A stretch of DNA of 64,000 nt. Source: JAPOXR01 sp965221935. Lineage in GTDB: Bacteria; Pseudomonadota; Alphaproteobacteria; Rhodobacterales; Rhodobacteraceae. The stretch is taken from assembly GCA_965221935.1 (NCBI GenBank), contig CBDCSZ010000077.1, positions 91,128-155,127 of the forward strand, in the 5' to 3' direction. Position numbers and translations under genes: made by a program. This document shows, piece after piece, positions 18,670 to 27,868 of the stretch; positions within the stretch are counted from its first letter, which is position 1; each line of letters begins with the position of its first letter. The notes under the pieces are model-generated. The model saw only the letters and a list, made by a program, of their open reading frames with translations, was not told the DNA's origin and made no database searches.

Positions 18670-20172
18670 TCAGGTTCCGCAGTAGGTTTTCGTCACCCGC
18701 TCTTCGGGACGGGGGGCAGCCTGCAGATCCTTGAATTCCTTGCGATCGGCAAATGGCTGCGCCAACGCGGCGCAAAGTCTGTGAAAGGGCGAATAATCGC
18801 CGTCGACGGCATCCGATATGGCTTTTTCAATCTGATGGTTGCGCGGAATCACCGCGGGATTCACCGTGTCCATAAAAGCGGCGCTGCTGGCTTCGCTGTG
18901 GGCTTCATCTGCGTGTCGGAAACGCCATTTGAGCAGCCAGCTTTCTGCCTCTGACGTAACTGTGAACAGCTCCAAGAACCTGTTTTCGCCGACTCTTTTG
19001 CCGAGACATCCCGCGAGGCGGCGAAATGCGTGCGTGAAATCCACCTGTTGGCGCTCAAGGAGGCTGAGGAAATCGCCGATCAGCGCGGAATCGCTGTCAC
19101 GGCGCGCGCGCAGTCCCAGCTTTTGACCCATGACACTGCTCCAGTTGGATTGGAAGTGTTCTTCAAACCGATTGATTGTGTCAGTCGCCTGTTTCACCGC
19201 CGACTCGGCATCGGTGTCGATCAAGGGGAGCAGGGCAGTCGCAAATTGCGCCAGATTCCATATCGCGATGTCCGGCTGGCGGGCGAAGGCGTAACGGCCG
19301 CCAATATCTATCGAACTGAAGACCTTTGAGGCCGCAAATTCGTCCATAAACGCGCACGGACCGAAATCAATCGTCTCGCAGGCGACGGACATGTTGTCCG
19401 TGTTCATCACACCGTGGATGAACCCGGCGCCCATCCACTTGGCGATCAGCGCCGCCTGGCCCCTCACAACATTCTTGAGAACCGTGAGAGCCGCATTCCG
19501 TGAATCGCGCGCCTCCGGGTAAAGCCGGTCTACCACATGCTCCAGCAGAGTCTTCAGGGCCTCGCCGTCCCGCCGGGCATAGAAATACTGAAACGTTCCA
19601 ACTCTCACATGGCTTTTGGCCACCCTGGTCAGAACCGCGCCGGGCAGCGCTGTTTCGCGGTACACCGGCTCACCCGTAGTCACCGCCGCCAGGGCCCGGG
19701 TTGTGGGAACGTCCAGCGCGTGCATGGCTTCGCTGACCAGGTATTCGCGCAGCACCGGCCCCAGCCACGCCCGGCCATCTCCCCGGCGGGAAAATGGGGT
19801 GGGGCCCGACCCCTTAAGCTGAATGTCGCGCCGAACGCCGAATGCGTCCTGGACTTCTCCGAGCAACAGGGCGCGGCCGTCGCCAAGCTGCGGAACCCAG
19901 CTGCCGAACTGGTGTCCTGCATAAGCCATTGCCAACGGCTCGGCGCCCGCCGGTATGCGGTTGCCGGCAAACGTCTCAACGCCTTCAGGCTGGGCCAGCC
20001 TTTCCGGGTCCAGACGCAGCTCCTCCGCCAGATCGCGGTTCAATGCGATCAATCGGGGTTCGCGGACCGGAATTGGCGATTGTTTCACGAATAAGCGCGC
20101 CGGCAGGGCAGCGTAGCTGTTGTCGAACTCAAACAGCTCCGCCGCCGGTCTGTCGGCAACGGCCCGGGTCAC
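18670..20172 (-). CDS. selO: SelO/YdiU family protein adenylyltransferase
   Basis: SelO pseudokinases transfer AMP to protein hydroxyl groups and are linked to redox stress. The 500 residues match the family. AYAGHQFGSWVPQLGDGRA near 84-102, GSGPTPFSRRGDGRAWLGP near 121-139, and HGVMNTDNMSVACETIDFGP near 250-270, which holds the metal-binding Asn and Asp, are visible. The protein ends TYCGT, with cysteine at the place where eukaryotic SelO has selenocysteine. The GTG start overlaps the stop of the nucleoside hydrolase gene by 4 bp, so the two are probably translated together. Confidence 0.94.
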   Translation of the reverse strand: MTRAVADRPAAELFEFDNSYAALPARLFVKQSPIPVREPRLIALNRDLAEELRLDPERLAQPEGVETFAGNRIPAGAEPLAMAYAGHQFGSWVPQLGDGRALLLGEVQDAFGVRRDIQLKGSGPTPFSRRGDGRAWLGPVLREYLVSEAMHALDVPTTRALAAVTTGEPVYRETALPGAVLTRVAKSHVRVGTFQYFYARRDGEALKTLLEHVVDRLYPEARDSRNAALTVLKNVVRGQAALIAKWMGAGFIHGVMNTDNMSVACETIDFGPCAFMDEFAASKVFSSIDIGGRYAFARQPDIAIWNLAQFATALLPLIDTDAESAVKQATDTINRFEEHFQSNWSSVMGQKLGLRARRDSDSALIGDFLSLLERQQVDFTHAFRRLAGCLGKRVGENRFLELFTVTSEAESWLLKWRFRHADEAHSEASSAAFMDTVNPAVIPRNHQIEKAISDAVDGDYSPFHRLCAALAQPFADRKEFKDLQAAPRPEERVTKTYCGT

Positions 20173-21110
20173 AGCGCGGCGATCCGCTGCGTCAACAGTT
20201 CAAAATACCCGTCGGCATCGATTTTGTTTATGAACAGCGCATTGGGCGGCCGCTCAGTAACTTTCCACCAATCTGCAACGGTCATTCCCATGGTGAGTTC
20301 GGACTGGGTCTCAATTTCCACATTGACCAGCCTTCCTGAAAACAGACCCGGCCGCAGCAGAAAGGCGATCACACACGGGTCGTGCAGCGGCGCGCCGTCA
20401 GATCCGTATTTCTCGATGTCGAACCGTTCGAAATATGCGGTGAGCTGGGCCACGGCAATGCCTGCCGGGTTGCCAAGTTCGTGGAATGCCCGAATGCGTT
20501 TGGGAGTTGTCAGCGCCTGATGGGTCACATCCAGAGGAAGAACCGTGATCGGAACACCAGCGCTGAAGACCGTTTCGGCGGCGTGCGGATCGACATAGAT
20601 GTTGAATTCCGCCGCCGGCGTGACATTGCCGGATTCAAAATAGGCGCCGCCCATCAGCACAATCTCTTTGATCCTGGGAACGATTTCCGGCGCGCGCCCG
20701 AAAGCCGCCGCAATGTTCGTCAGCGGACCCAGCGGGCACAAGGTCACTGTCCCGGCAGGCTCGCCCAGCAGAGTGTCAACTATGAAATCAACCGCATGGG
20801 TTTTTTGCAGCGGCATTTCCGGTTCGGGCAAGTCAGGTCCGTCAAGACCGGTCCGGCCGTGGACCTCCTCAGCGGTGACCAGTTCACGAACCAGCGGCCG
20901 GCGGCAGCCCGCAAATACTCTTATATCCTGGCGATTTGCCAATTCGCACACCATGCGGGCGTTTCGCTCGGTAAGCGGCAAGGGCACATTGCCGGCGACG
21001 GCTGTGATGCCGAGCACCTCCAGTTCGGGACTGCCGAGCGCCGCCAGGATGGCGACAGCGTCGTCTTGGCCCGGATCGGTGTCGATGATGATCTTCTGCT
21101 TCTCTGGCAT
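20169..21110 (-). CDS. Inosine/uridine-preferring nucleoside hydrolase
   Basis: Cleaves the N-glycosidic bond of ribonucleosides for purine or pyrimidine salvage. The 313-residue product begins MPEKQKIIIDTDPGQDDAVA; the DTDPGxDD cluster at residues 11-18 is the calcium- and ribose-binding signature. Further family features are LMGGAYFESGNVTPAAEFN near 158-176 and DPHAAETVF. The frame is open 21 codons further, but the start at 21110 begins at the signature and has GGGGG 7-11 nt upstream. It forms an operon with selO. Exact nucleoside preference is not determined by sequence. Confidence 0.92.
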   Translation of the reverse strand: MPEKQKIIIDTDPGQDDAVAILAALGSPELEVLGITAVAGNVPLPLTERNARMVCELANRQDIRVFAGCRRPLVRELVTAEEVHGRTGLDGPDLPEPEMPLQKTHAVDFIVDTLLGEPAGTVTLCPLGPLTNIAAAFGRAPEIVPRIKEIVLMGGAYFESGNVTPAAEFNIYVDPHAAETVFSAGVPITVLPLDVTHQALTTPKRIRAFHELGNPAGIAVAQLTAYFERFDIEKYGSDGAPLHDPCVIAFLLRPGLFSGRLVNVEIETQSELTMGMTVADWWKVTERPPNALFINKIDADGYFELLTQRIAAL

Positions 21111-21148
21111 CCTTGTGCCCCCAAACGACAAGATTGGACCGAAACGAT

Positions 21149-21175
21149 GAATGGCGCGCAATATCCGCGCCATTC
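21149..21175 (-). terminator. Hairpin between iron-binding protein and nucleoside hydrolase genes
   Basis: A perfect 10-bp inverted repeat (GAATGGCGCG / CGCGCCATTC) with a 7-nt loop lies just after the iron-binding protein gene on the minus strand. A second, smaller stem (ATAGAGG / CCTCTAT) lies at about 21178-21197. Only a short T-rich tract follows, so rho-independent termination is plausible rather than certain. Confidence 0.5.
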
Positions 21176-21231
21176 ACTATAGAGGATGCAGCCTCTATGT
21201 CACAGGTTTGCCGGTCGGGGCGCTGACTGGA

Positions 21232-22248
21232 TCAACGGTCGAAATCCACTTCTTCCACCAGCTTGAGCGCGGCGGGGCGAAGGACGGCGATCTCAGAAAG
21301 GCCGAGACTGTCCGTGACAGGCATGCCCCAAGAAGAAACCAGTTCTGAGGAAGGAACATTCGGATCGACCGGATATTCGAAATTGGTCTCGGCATAAATC
21401 TCCTGCGCTTCGGGCGATGCCAGGAATTCCATCAGCTTCAGCGCGTTTTCGCGGTTTGGAGCCGCTGCCGTCATCGCCATGCCGGATACATTCACATGGG
21501 TCCCGCCGCCTTCGAAGACCGGAAACACGATGCGGACCGCGTTGGCCCATTCTTGCTGTTCTTCGTTCGTGAGCATTTTGCCCATATAGTAGGTATTGCC
21601 GAGGCCGATATCGCACTCACCAGCCCACACCGCCTTGACCTGTGCGCGATCATTGCCCTGCGGCTTGCGGGCAAGATTGTCTCTAAGACCGGCGAGCCAG
21701 TCCTTGGCCGCCGCTTCACCGTGGTGGGCGATCACAGCGGAAAACAGCGCCAGATTGTACGAGTGTGTGCCTGAGCGTATGCAGATCCGGCCCTTCCATT
21801 TGTCGCTCGCCAGATCTTCGTATGTCGTGATCTCGCCTTCGCCGACCCGTTCTCTCGAGGCATAGGCGATCCGGGCACGCAAGGTGAGCGCAAACCAGCT
21901 GCCGTCATCTCCCCTGAATTCCGCGGGAATGGCATCGTTGAGCGGCTGGGAATCCACGGGCTGTGTGACTCCCGCCTCCACCAATGCCTGCAGCCTCGAA
22001 ATATCGACCGTCATGACGAGGTCGGCCGGGGAACGGCTGCCTTCGGCCTGCAGCCGCTCCACCATTCCCTTGTTGAGAAACGAGACATTGACTGCGATGC
22101 CGGTCTTTTCAGTGAAGGCGTCAAAGAGCGGTTCGACAAGTTCAGGCTGCCGGTAAGAATAAACGTTCACTTCCGATCCGATCGCCGGTAGCGAAAACGC
22201 GGTGACCGAAAGAGCCGCCGCCACGGTGGAGGAAACAATGAACTTCAT
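21232..22248 (-). CDS. Fe(III) ABC transporter substrate-binding protein
   Basis: Periplasmic ferric-iron-binding protein of the FbpA/FutA class. The 338 residues start with a Sec signal peptide (hydrophobic stretch through about residue 23). The mature chain opens EVNVYSYRQPELVEPLFDAF, a typical start for this class. Later features are GTHSYNLALFSAVIAHHGE, and a tyrosine-containing NTYYMGKM near 222, where family members use two adjacent tyrosines to bind iron. The permease and ATPase genes that usually follow are absent; neighbours are mazG upstream and nucleoside hydrolase downstream. A palindromic operator candidate precedes it, consistent with iron control. Confidence 0.9.
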   Translation of the reverse strand: MKFIVSSTVAAALSVTAFSLPAIGSEVNVYSYRQPELVEPLFDAFTEKTGIAVNVSFLNKGMVERLQAEGSRSPADLVMTVDISRLQALVEAGVTQPVDSQPLNDAIPAEFRGDDGSWFALTLRARIAYASRERVGEGEITTYEDLASDKWKGRICIRSGTHSYNLALFSAVIAHHGEAAAKDWLAGLRDNLARKPQGNDRAQVKAVWAGECDIGLGNTYYMGKMLTNEEQQEWANAVRIVFPVFEGGGTHVNVSGMAMTAAAPNRENALKLMEFLASPEAQEIYAETNFEYPVDPNVPSSELVSSWGMPVTDSLGLSEIAVLRPAALKLVEEVDFDR

Positions 22249-22270
22249 GGGTCAACTCCAGATTATTTCA

Positions 22271-22311
22271 GACTAATTTAGTCAACTATAAGTGTCTGAC
22301 CTTCCTGTCAA
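22271..22311 (-). promoter_or_regulatory. Candidate promoter and palindromic operator of the iron-binding protein
   Basis: At 22271-22283 there is a perfect inverted repeat GACTAA-N-TTAGTC. Just upstream on the minus strand, inside the end of mazG, are TTGACA (22306-22311) and TATAGT (22285-22290) separated by 15 bp, a slightly short but credible sigma-70 promoter. The palindrome would then sit around the transcription start, a good place for a repressor such as the Fur protein encoded at 15.1 kb. The assignment to Fur is inferred; the motif is not the E. coli Fur consensus. Confidence 0.45.
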
Positions 22312-23155
22312 TGAGGCCGCGAGCCGTCACCGCAATTTTTTTGGCGGCATTCCAATGCAGTTCCATTTTCTCTGTTTCGGCGCCGTGAACAGATATTCCA
22401 TCGGCCGCCAGCGACCGTTCCATCCTGCCAAATCTGTTTTCAAATTTTTGGTTCGCCGACCGCAGCGCAGATTCCGGATCGATGCCGAGATGCCGGGCAT
22501 AATTCACCAGCGTGAACAAGAGGTCGCCAAACTCCTCACGGGTTTTCGCGCTGTCGCCGCCCTCACAAGCGTCCTCGAGCTCGCGCGCTTCTTCGGCGAT
22601 TTTGGGAATCACGGCATCCGCTGACTGCCAGTCGAAGCCGACCCGGGCTGCCCGTTTCTGCAGTTTGACCGCCCTCGTCAGTGCGGGAAGGGCTTTGGCA
22701 ACTCCGTCAAGGGCGCCGCTGCGGCCGTCAGCAGCGCCGCGTTCGCTGGCCTTTGCCTGTTCCCAGCGTTCGGTCTGTTCGCTGGCACTGACTTTGGCGC
22801 CGTGACCAAAGACGTGCGGATGGCGGCTGATCATTTTGTCGCAGACCGCTCTCACGGCGCCGTCAAAATCAAACAAACCGCGTTCGGCTGCGATCTGGCT
22901 GTGATAGACAGTCTGCAGCAAAAGATCGCCCAGTTCCGCTTTCAGCTCACACCAGTCTTCCCGGGCGATCGCGTCGGCCACTTCGTAGGCCTCTTCGAGC
23001 GTGTAAGGCGCAATTGTGTCGAAATCCTGTTCGATGTCCCACGGACAGCCGCCATTCCGGTCACGCAGCCGCCGCATGATTTCGAGCAGGCGGGGAATGC
23101 CGCCCTCGGGGTCGAGGCACAGCGACTGGCTGTCTTCATGTTTGCGCGCAGGCAT
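22286..23155 (-). CDS. mazG: Nucleoside triphosphate pyrophosphohydrolase MazG
   Basis: Hydrolyses NTPs and dNTPs to monophosphates, cleaning nucleotide pools. The 289 residues contain two MazG domains. The first has CPWDIEQDFDTIAPYTLEEAYE near 35-56 (Glu residues for magnesium) and ELGDLLLQTVYHSQIA. The second has EEARELEDACEGGD and EEFGDLLFTLVNYARHLG near 210-245. Start at 23155 has AAGGAAA 7 nt upstream; the longer frame from 23272 adds residues not expected in the family. It ends 38 bp before the iron-binding protein gene, whose promoter it overlaps. Confidence 0.94.
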   Translation of the reverse strand: MPARKHEDSQSLCLDPEGGIPRLLEIMRRLRDRNGGCPWDIEQDFDTIAPYTLEEAYEVADAIAREDWCELKAELGDLLLQTVYHSQIAAERGLFDFDGAVRAVCDKMISRHPHVFGHGAKVSASEQTERWEQAKASERGAADGRSGALDGVAKALPALTRAVKLQKRAARVGFDWQSADAVIPKIAEEARELEDACEGGDSAKTREEFGDLLFTLVNYARHLGIDPESALRSANQKFENRFGRMERSLAADGISVHGAETEKMELHWNAAKKIAVTARGLIDRKVRHL

Positions 23156-23341
23156 CGAGGTTTCCTTCCTGAGTCCGGTTTGCGCGGCATTGGCGTCTGC
23201 CGCGGAAACGCCGCATTCACGCGGCGCCGAAATCACGCATTGCGAAAACTTCAGCCGGGATTCAACAGACACACCGAAACCGGCGCGCCTTCGCCTGGCA
23301 CAGGCGGCTCAGCCGGCCTTGCGGCTGGCAACTGACCGCCG

Positions 23342-25423
23342 TCAGGCGGTGACCTTTATGACAGGCTCCATCCTGGAAAGCTGGGCATCCGCCAAATGGC
23401 ATTTGATGAAATGGCCGTCATCCAGCTGGTTCTGTTCCGGCACAACAGTCTCGCACAGATTGTCCGGCACTTCAGATTTCCAACGGCACCGCGTCTGGAA
23501 CGGGCAGCCAGGCGGCGGATCCATGGCCGAAGGAATGTCGCCCTCCAAAACTATGTGTTTTTTCTCGACATGTGTGTCAGCGATAGGAACCGCGGACAGC
23601 AAGGCTTCGGTGTATGGATGGTACGGCGGAGCGAACACCTGGTCCGTCGAGCCGAGTTCCACGACATGTCCGAGATACATCACGATCACCCGGTCAGACA
23701 GATATCTGACAATGGACAGATCGTGGGAAATAAACAGCAGAGTGGTTTTTTCCTTGTTTTGAATCTCCATCAACAGGTCAGTCACCGCCGCCTGGACCGA
23801 GACATCGAGCGCCGACACCGGTTCATCCGCCACAACGAGCTGCGCATTGCCCGCGAACGCCCTCGCAATTCCCACACGCTGCTTTTGCCCGCCCGACAGC
23901 TGTCTTGGCATCCGTTCGGCGAACTGGCGCGGCAGTTTCACCAGATCGAGCAGTTCAAGCATGCGCTGGTTCTGTTCGGACTCGGTCTCGCCGACACCGA
24001 AGACTTCGAGCGCGCGCGTGATCTGCCGGCCGACAGTCATGCTGGGATTCAAGGTGTCAAACGGATTCTGGAATACCATCTGGACAGATGCGACTGTGCC
24101 CGTTCCCCTCTGCTCAATGGGGATATGCTGAACATCGCGGCCGTTCAGCGTGATTTTTCCGTCAGTCGCGGTTTCCAGCCCCATCAAAACCTTTGCAAAA
24201 GTCGATTTTCCGCACCCCGACTCACCGACAATTGCCAGCGTTTCCGACTCGCGCGCCTCGAAACTGAGAGTTTCATTGGCCTTGACAACGCGCCCTTCGC
24301 CACCGCCGAACAACGCGCTTGCGGAGACCCTGTAATATTTCTTGAGATCGTCGATTTTGAGAACGACGTCGCCGACGTCCCTGGAACCGGAGCCTTCGGC
24401 TGCCTCCGGCGCCTGATCCCAGTCGATCTCGCCGAATTTCAGGCACCGCGACTCGTGGCGCTCCAGCCCGGGCACATTCTGCATGGCGATGTCAGCGGAG
24501 TCGCAGCGGCCGGCTTCAAAATACTCGCAGCGCGGTCCGAAATTGCAGCCGGGCGGGCGTTCGTGCGGCAATGGAAAATTTCCCGGAATGGCGACCAGCG
24601 GCCGGGCATTCTTGTCGGCCCCCGGCAATGGAATCGAGCGGAACAGCGCCTGTGTGTAGGGGTGCCGCATCTTGTCGAAAACATCGACAATCGATCCCGT
24701 TTCAACGGCTTCGCCGGAATACATCACGCACAGCCGGTCGCAGACCTCCAAAACCAGCCCAAGATTGTGCGAAATAAACAGCATCGAGGTGCCGTATTTT
24801 TTGCCAAGATCTTTCACCAGCTCGACGATGCCCGCCTCCACGGTGACATCGAGGGCGGTTGTCGGTTCGTCAAGGATAAGCAGCGAAGGTTTGGACATCA
24901 GCGCCATGGCGATCACTATGCGCTGCTGTTGGCCGCCCGACAGCTGGTGCGGATAACTGTTCAGCATCCGTTCGGGATCGGGCAGCCGGACATCTGTCAC
25001 AACCTGAAGCGCGAGTTCACGCGCCTTAGCCGCCGACGCATCCTCGTGCAGCATCGGCACTTCCATCAGCTGTTTGCCGATTTTCATCGCCGGATTAAGC
25101 GATGCCATCGGCTCCTGATAGATCATCGCGATCTCGTTGCCCCGAACATTACGCAGCTCCTCTGCCGACAATTCGCTGAGATCGCGTCCCTTGAACTTGA
25201 TCGATCCGCCGACAATCCTGCCATTGACGCCGAGATCCTGCATGACACCGAGGGCAACGGTGGACTTGCCGCAGCCAGACTCGCCGACCAGCCCCATCGC
25301 TTCGCCCGGCTGGACAACGCATGAAAAATCCATGACCGCGGGGATCTCGTAGAGACGCGTGAAGAACGAGATTGAAAGACGGTCGATTTCCAGGATCGGA
25401 CCGTCAGATTCCCATTTGCTCAT
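23342..25423 (-). CDS. Peptide ABC transporter, fused DppD-DppF-type ATPases
   Basis: Powers import of peptides or similar solutes. The 693 residues carry two complete ABC ATPases in one chain. Module 1 has Walker A GESGCGKST near 47, signature LSGGQQQR and Walker B LLILDEPTTALD. Module 2 has a second GESGCGKST near 400, signature LSGGQKQR and LVVADEPVSALD. Each ends with the oligopeptide-transporter C-terminal region, rich in cysteines (GCNFGPRCEYFEAGRC; GCPFQTRCRW). It is the last gene of a substrate-binding protein, permease, permease, ATPase operon. The N- and C-halves correspond to DppD and DppF, which are often separate genes. Confidence 0.93.
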   Translation of the reverse strand: MSKWESDGPILEIDRLSISFFTRLYEIPAVMDFSCVVQPGEAMGLVGESGCGKSTVALGVMQDLGVNGRIVGGSIKFKGRDLSELSAEELRNVRGNEIAMIYQEPMASLNPAMKIGKQLMEVPMLHEDASAAKARELALQVVTDVRLPDPERMLNSYPHQLSGGQQQRIVIAMALMSKPSLLILDEPTTALDVTVEAGIVELVKDLGKKYGTSMLFISHNLGLVLEVCDRLCVMYSGEAVETGSIVDVFDKMRHPYTQALFRSIPLPGADKNARPLVAIPGNFPLPHERPPGCNFGPRCEYFEAGRCDSADIAMQNVPGLERHESRCLKFGEIDWDQAPEAAEGSGSRDVGDVVLKIDDLKKYYRVSASALFGGGEGRVVKANETLSFEARESETLAIVGESGCGKSTFAKVLMGLETATDGKITLNGRDVQHIPIEQRGTGTVASVQMVFQNPFDTLNPSMTVGRQITRALEVFGVGETESEQNQRMLELLDLVKLPRQFAERMPRQLSGGQKQRVGIARAFAGNAQLVVADEPVSALDVSVQAAVTDLLMEIQNKEKTTLLFISHDLSIVRYLSDRVIVMYLGHVVELGSTDQVFAPPYHPYTEALLSAVPIADTHVEKKHIVLEGDIPSAMDPPPGCPFQTRCRWKSEVPDNLCETVVPEQNQLDDGHFIKCHLADAQLSRMEPVIKVTA

Positions 25424-25460
25424 TTGCTTGCTCTCACTTGGTTGCGGCCTGCCATTGCCG

Positions 25461-26690
25461 TCAATCCTTCAGCGACTCTTCACGCAGACCGTCGGCCAAC
25501 AAATTCAATCCAAGAACCAGGCTCATGAGCGCCAGCGCCGGCGGCAGGGCAGGGTGCGGATAGATTGACAGCAGCTTGCGGCCGTCGTTGATTGTCGATC
25601 CCCAGTCAGGACTTTCCGGGCTGACGCCTAGGCCGAAGAATCCGAGTGTCCCGAGGAGAATTGTCGTGTAGCCAATCCTGAGGCAGAAATCGACGATCAG
25701 CGGCCCCCTGGCATTGGGAAGGATTTCCCAGAGCATGATATACCATGGCCCCTCACCGCGGGTCTGCGCCGCCGCGACATAGTCGCGGGTCTGAATGTCC
25801 AAGGTGATGCCGCGCACAATCCTGAACACCGTCGGCGAGTTGACAAAGACCACAGAAACAAAAACATTCAACAGGTTCGGGCTCATCCCGAAGACGCCAG
25901 CCGGGTCGGCGTTGAAGGCAAGACCGGAATAGGCCCACAGCCCGATGATAAGCGTGATGCCGATCAAAAGGGCGCGGCGGGCCGGCTGCATGAAATACCG
26001 CGAATTCCACAGGATAATGAGGAACAGTATCGGAAACAGGAACAGCACAGCCGCGAGGATGTTCGGAATGGATGTCGTCCAAGTGAAATCAAGCCACAGC
26101 GGGATTTCTGTGCCCGCCTTGCGGATTTCCGGTGTAACCAGCAGATAAAACAAAAGAATAACCGGGAACGCGAGCACAAGATTTGCCACAAACGACAGCA
26201 ACGTATCGAAACGGCCGCCAAAATAGCCTGCCGGCAGACCGAGGGTGATCCCGACCATAAAGGCGAATGCCGTCGCTGCCGGTGCGATTGTCATCACCTG
26301 CTGAGCGCCGACAACCATCCGGGAAAACACATCCCGGCCCAGATTGTCGCCGCCGAACAGATAAGCCACTGTTTCGGAATCAGGCACAATCGTGCCTGGC
26401 ACCTTGTTTTTCATCTGGGCGATTTGCGCCAGCGGATCAAATGTTGCGATGGCGGGAATGATTGTCGCGACGCCGATCGAAACACCGGACGCGAACAAGG
26501 CTGTGAACAGCCAGAACATGACGAGAAAAAAGCCGCACATGCCGATCACGCTGTCAAACAGCTTGCCATAGAGAGTGAGCCGGCGCTTAAACCGAATTGA
26601 CAAAGCGAAAACGACGAACAGCGCGATCCAGACCGGCAGGAACTGATAAAAGGCCTGGCCGGCAATCTGGCCAAAAGACAGCGGAGTCAC
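25461..26690 (-). CDS. Peptide-type ABC transporter permease (DppC-like)
   Basis: Inner-membrane permease, 409 residues, longer than usual DppC (about 300). The N-terminal part has two hydrophobic segments (about 18-33 and 48-70). A loop with GDNLGRDVFSRMVVGA near 132 follows, which is the standard start of the binding-protein-dependent permease domain. An extra hydrophobic stretch sits around 200-260 before the domain resumes. The EAA-type cytoplasmic loop appears as DYVAAAQTRGEGPWYIMLWE, followed by ILPNARGPLIVDF. It ends 38 bp before the ATPase gene. Class is clear; substrate unknown. Confidence 0.9.
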   Translation of the reverse strand: MTPLSFGQIAGQAFYQFLPVWIALFVVFALSIRFKRRLTLYGKLFDSVIGMCGFFLVMFWLFTALFASGVSIGVATIIPAIATFDPLAQIAQMKNKVPGTIVPDSETVAYLFGGDNLGRDVFSRMVVGAQQVMTIAPAATAFAFMVGITLGLPAGYFGGRFDTLLSFVANLVLAFPVILLFYLLVTPEIRKAGTEIPLWLDFTWTTSIPNILAAVLFLFPILFLIILWNSRYFMQPARRALLIGITLIIGLWAYSGLAFNADPAGVFGMSPNLLNVFVSVVFVNSPTVFRIVRGITLDIQTRDYVAAAQTRGEGPWYIMLWEILPNARGPLIVDFCLRIGYTTILLGTLGFFGLGVSPESPDWGSTINDGRKLLSIYPHPALPPALALMSLVLGLNLLADGLREESLKD

Positions 26691-26702
26691 GATCAGCCGC
26701 CC

Positions 26703-27752
26703 TCAGGAAATCCGGATGCGAGGGTTCAGATACACATAACCGATATCTGAAATCAGTTGCGTCACGAGGACCACAGCCACCGCCGCCATTGAACAGCTGA
26801 TGAGCATTTCAATGTCGTTGTTGCCGGCAGCCTGCACAAGCGTCCATCCAAAGCCTTTGTAATTAAACAACGTCTCAACAATCACGACACCCGTGAGAAG
26901 CCAGGGAAACTGCAGCATAATGACTGTGAACGGCGCGATCAGCGCATTCCGCAGCGCATGTCTGATCACGATCTGGCGAAACACCACACCCTTCAGCCGT
27001 GCTGTGCGAATATACTGCGCGGTCATCACCTCTGCCATCGACGCGCGGGTCATGCGGGCAATGTAGCCCATCCCGTAGAGGGCCATTGTCAACACCGGCA
27101 AGGTGAAGTTTGAAAACGAGACCCCATCGCTCATGGCGCTGGCGGCGGAACCCTTGAACCATTTCAATCCAACGGCTGACGAGGCGAACACGACCACCAA
27201 CACAACACCGGAAATGTATTCCGGTGTGGCTGTTGTGATGATTGCGAATGTCGACAGCGACCGGTCAGTGCGCGAGCCTTCGCGCATGCCCGCAAGTATG
27301 CCCACCAGCAGAGCCGCCGGAACCATGACAATCATGACCCAGAACATGAGGACGCCGCTTGATGCAAGCCGTTTGCCAATGACATTTGCCACTTCGTCCT
27401 TGGCGACTGTCGAATAACCAAGATCTCCCTGCAGCAGGCCACAAAAACGGGGAATCTCTTCAGGGTCCACACCGACTTCGACGCAGCGGCCGCGGAGTCG
27501 GCCGTCATCGGCGGTCGCAGTCCAGCCGGGCCAAACCCCAAGCCATTCGGCATAACGCAGCACAACGGGTCCGCCATAGCCGTTGTTTTCGAGCCACGAC
27601 GCAACTTCGGCGTCTGTCATGCGCTGGCTGCCTTCGTATTTGGCAACCTTTTCGAGATTTGGGTAAAGATTGGTGAGGAAAAAGACCGCAAACGTAAGGA
27701 CGAGCGTCGTCAATGCCATCAGCCCGAACCGTTTGAGAAAGAAAACAATCAT
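26703..27752 (-). CDS. Peptide-type ABC transporter permease (DppB-like)
   Basis: Inner-membrane permease of 349 residues. The N-terminal transmembrane segment (FLKRFGLMALTTLVLTFAVF) is typical of DppB. The EAA loop is MTAQYIRTARLKGVVFRQIV, followed by RHALRNALIAPFTVI. Start at 27752 is preferred because GGGAAG lies 4-10 nt upstream, whereas the frame's earlier TTG has none. It lies 12 bp before the DppC-like gene and about 115 bp after the binding-protein gene, from which it is separated by a strong hairpin. Confidence 0.92.
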   Translation of the reverse strand: MIVFFLKRFGLMALTTLVLTFAVFFLTNLYPNLEKVAKYEGSQRMTDAEVASWLENNGYGGPVVLRYAEWLGVWPGWTATADDGRLRGRCVEVGVDPEEIPRFCGLLQGDLGYSTVAKDEVANVIGKRLASSGVLMFWVMIVMVPAALLVGILAGMREGSRTDRSLSTFAIITTATPEYISGVVLVVVFASSAVGLKWFKGSAASAMSDGVSFSNFTLPVLTMALYGMGYIARMTRASMAEVMTAQYIRTARLKGVVFRQIVIRHALRNALIAPFTVIMLQFPWLLTGVVIVETLFNYKGFGWTLVQAAGNNDIEMLISCSMAAVAVVLVTQLISDIGYVYLNPRIRIS

Positions 27753-27819
27753 CAGCTTCCCTATCAATTCACGCCACAGCGAATTGTCGGCGAAATGACG
27801 GTCATGCTTTGCAATGCGG

Positions 27820-27850
27820 AACCGCCGGCGGGAGCATCCCGCCGGCGGTT
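27820..27850 (-). terminator. Strong hairpin between binding-protein and permease genes
   Basis: A perfect 14-bp GC-rich inverted repeat with a 3-nt loop lies 19 bp after the binding-protein gene. No T-run follows on the transcribed strand, so it looks like an intra-operon stabilising or partial-termination hairpin, which would raise binding-protein levels over the permeases. T residues do follow in the plus direction, but no plus-strand gene ends there. Confidence 0.6.
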
Positions 27851-27868
27851 TCTAATCTCAGCCTGTGA

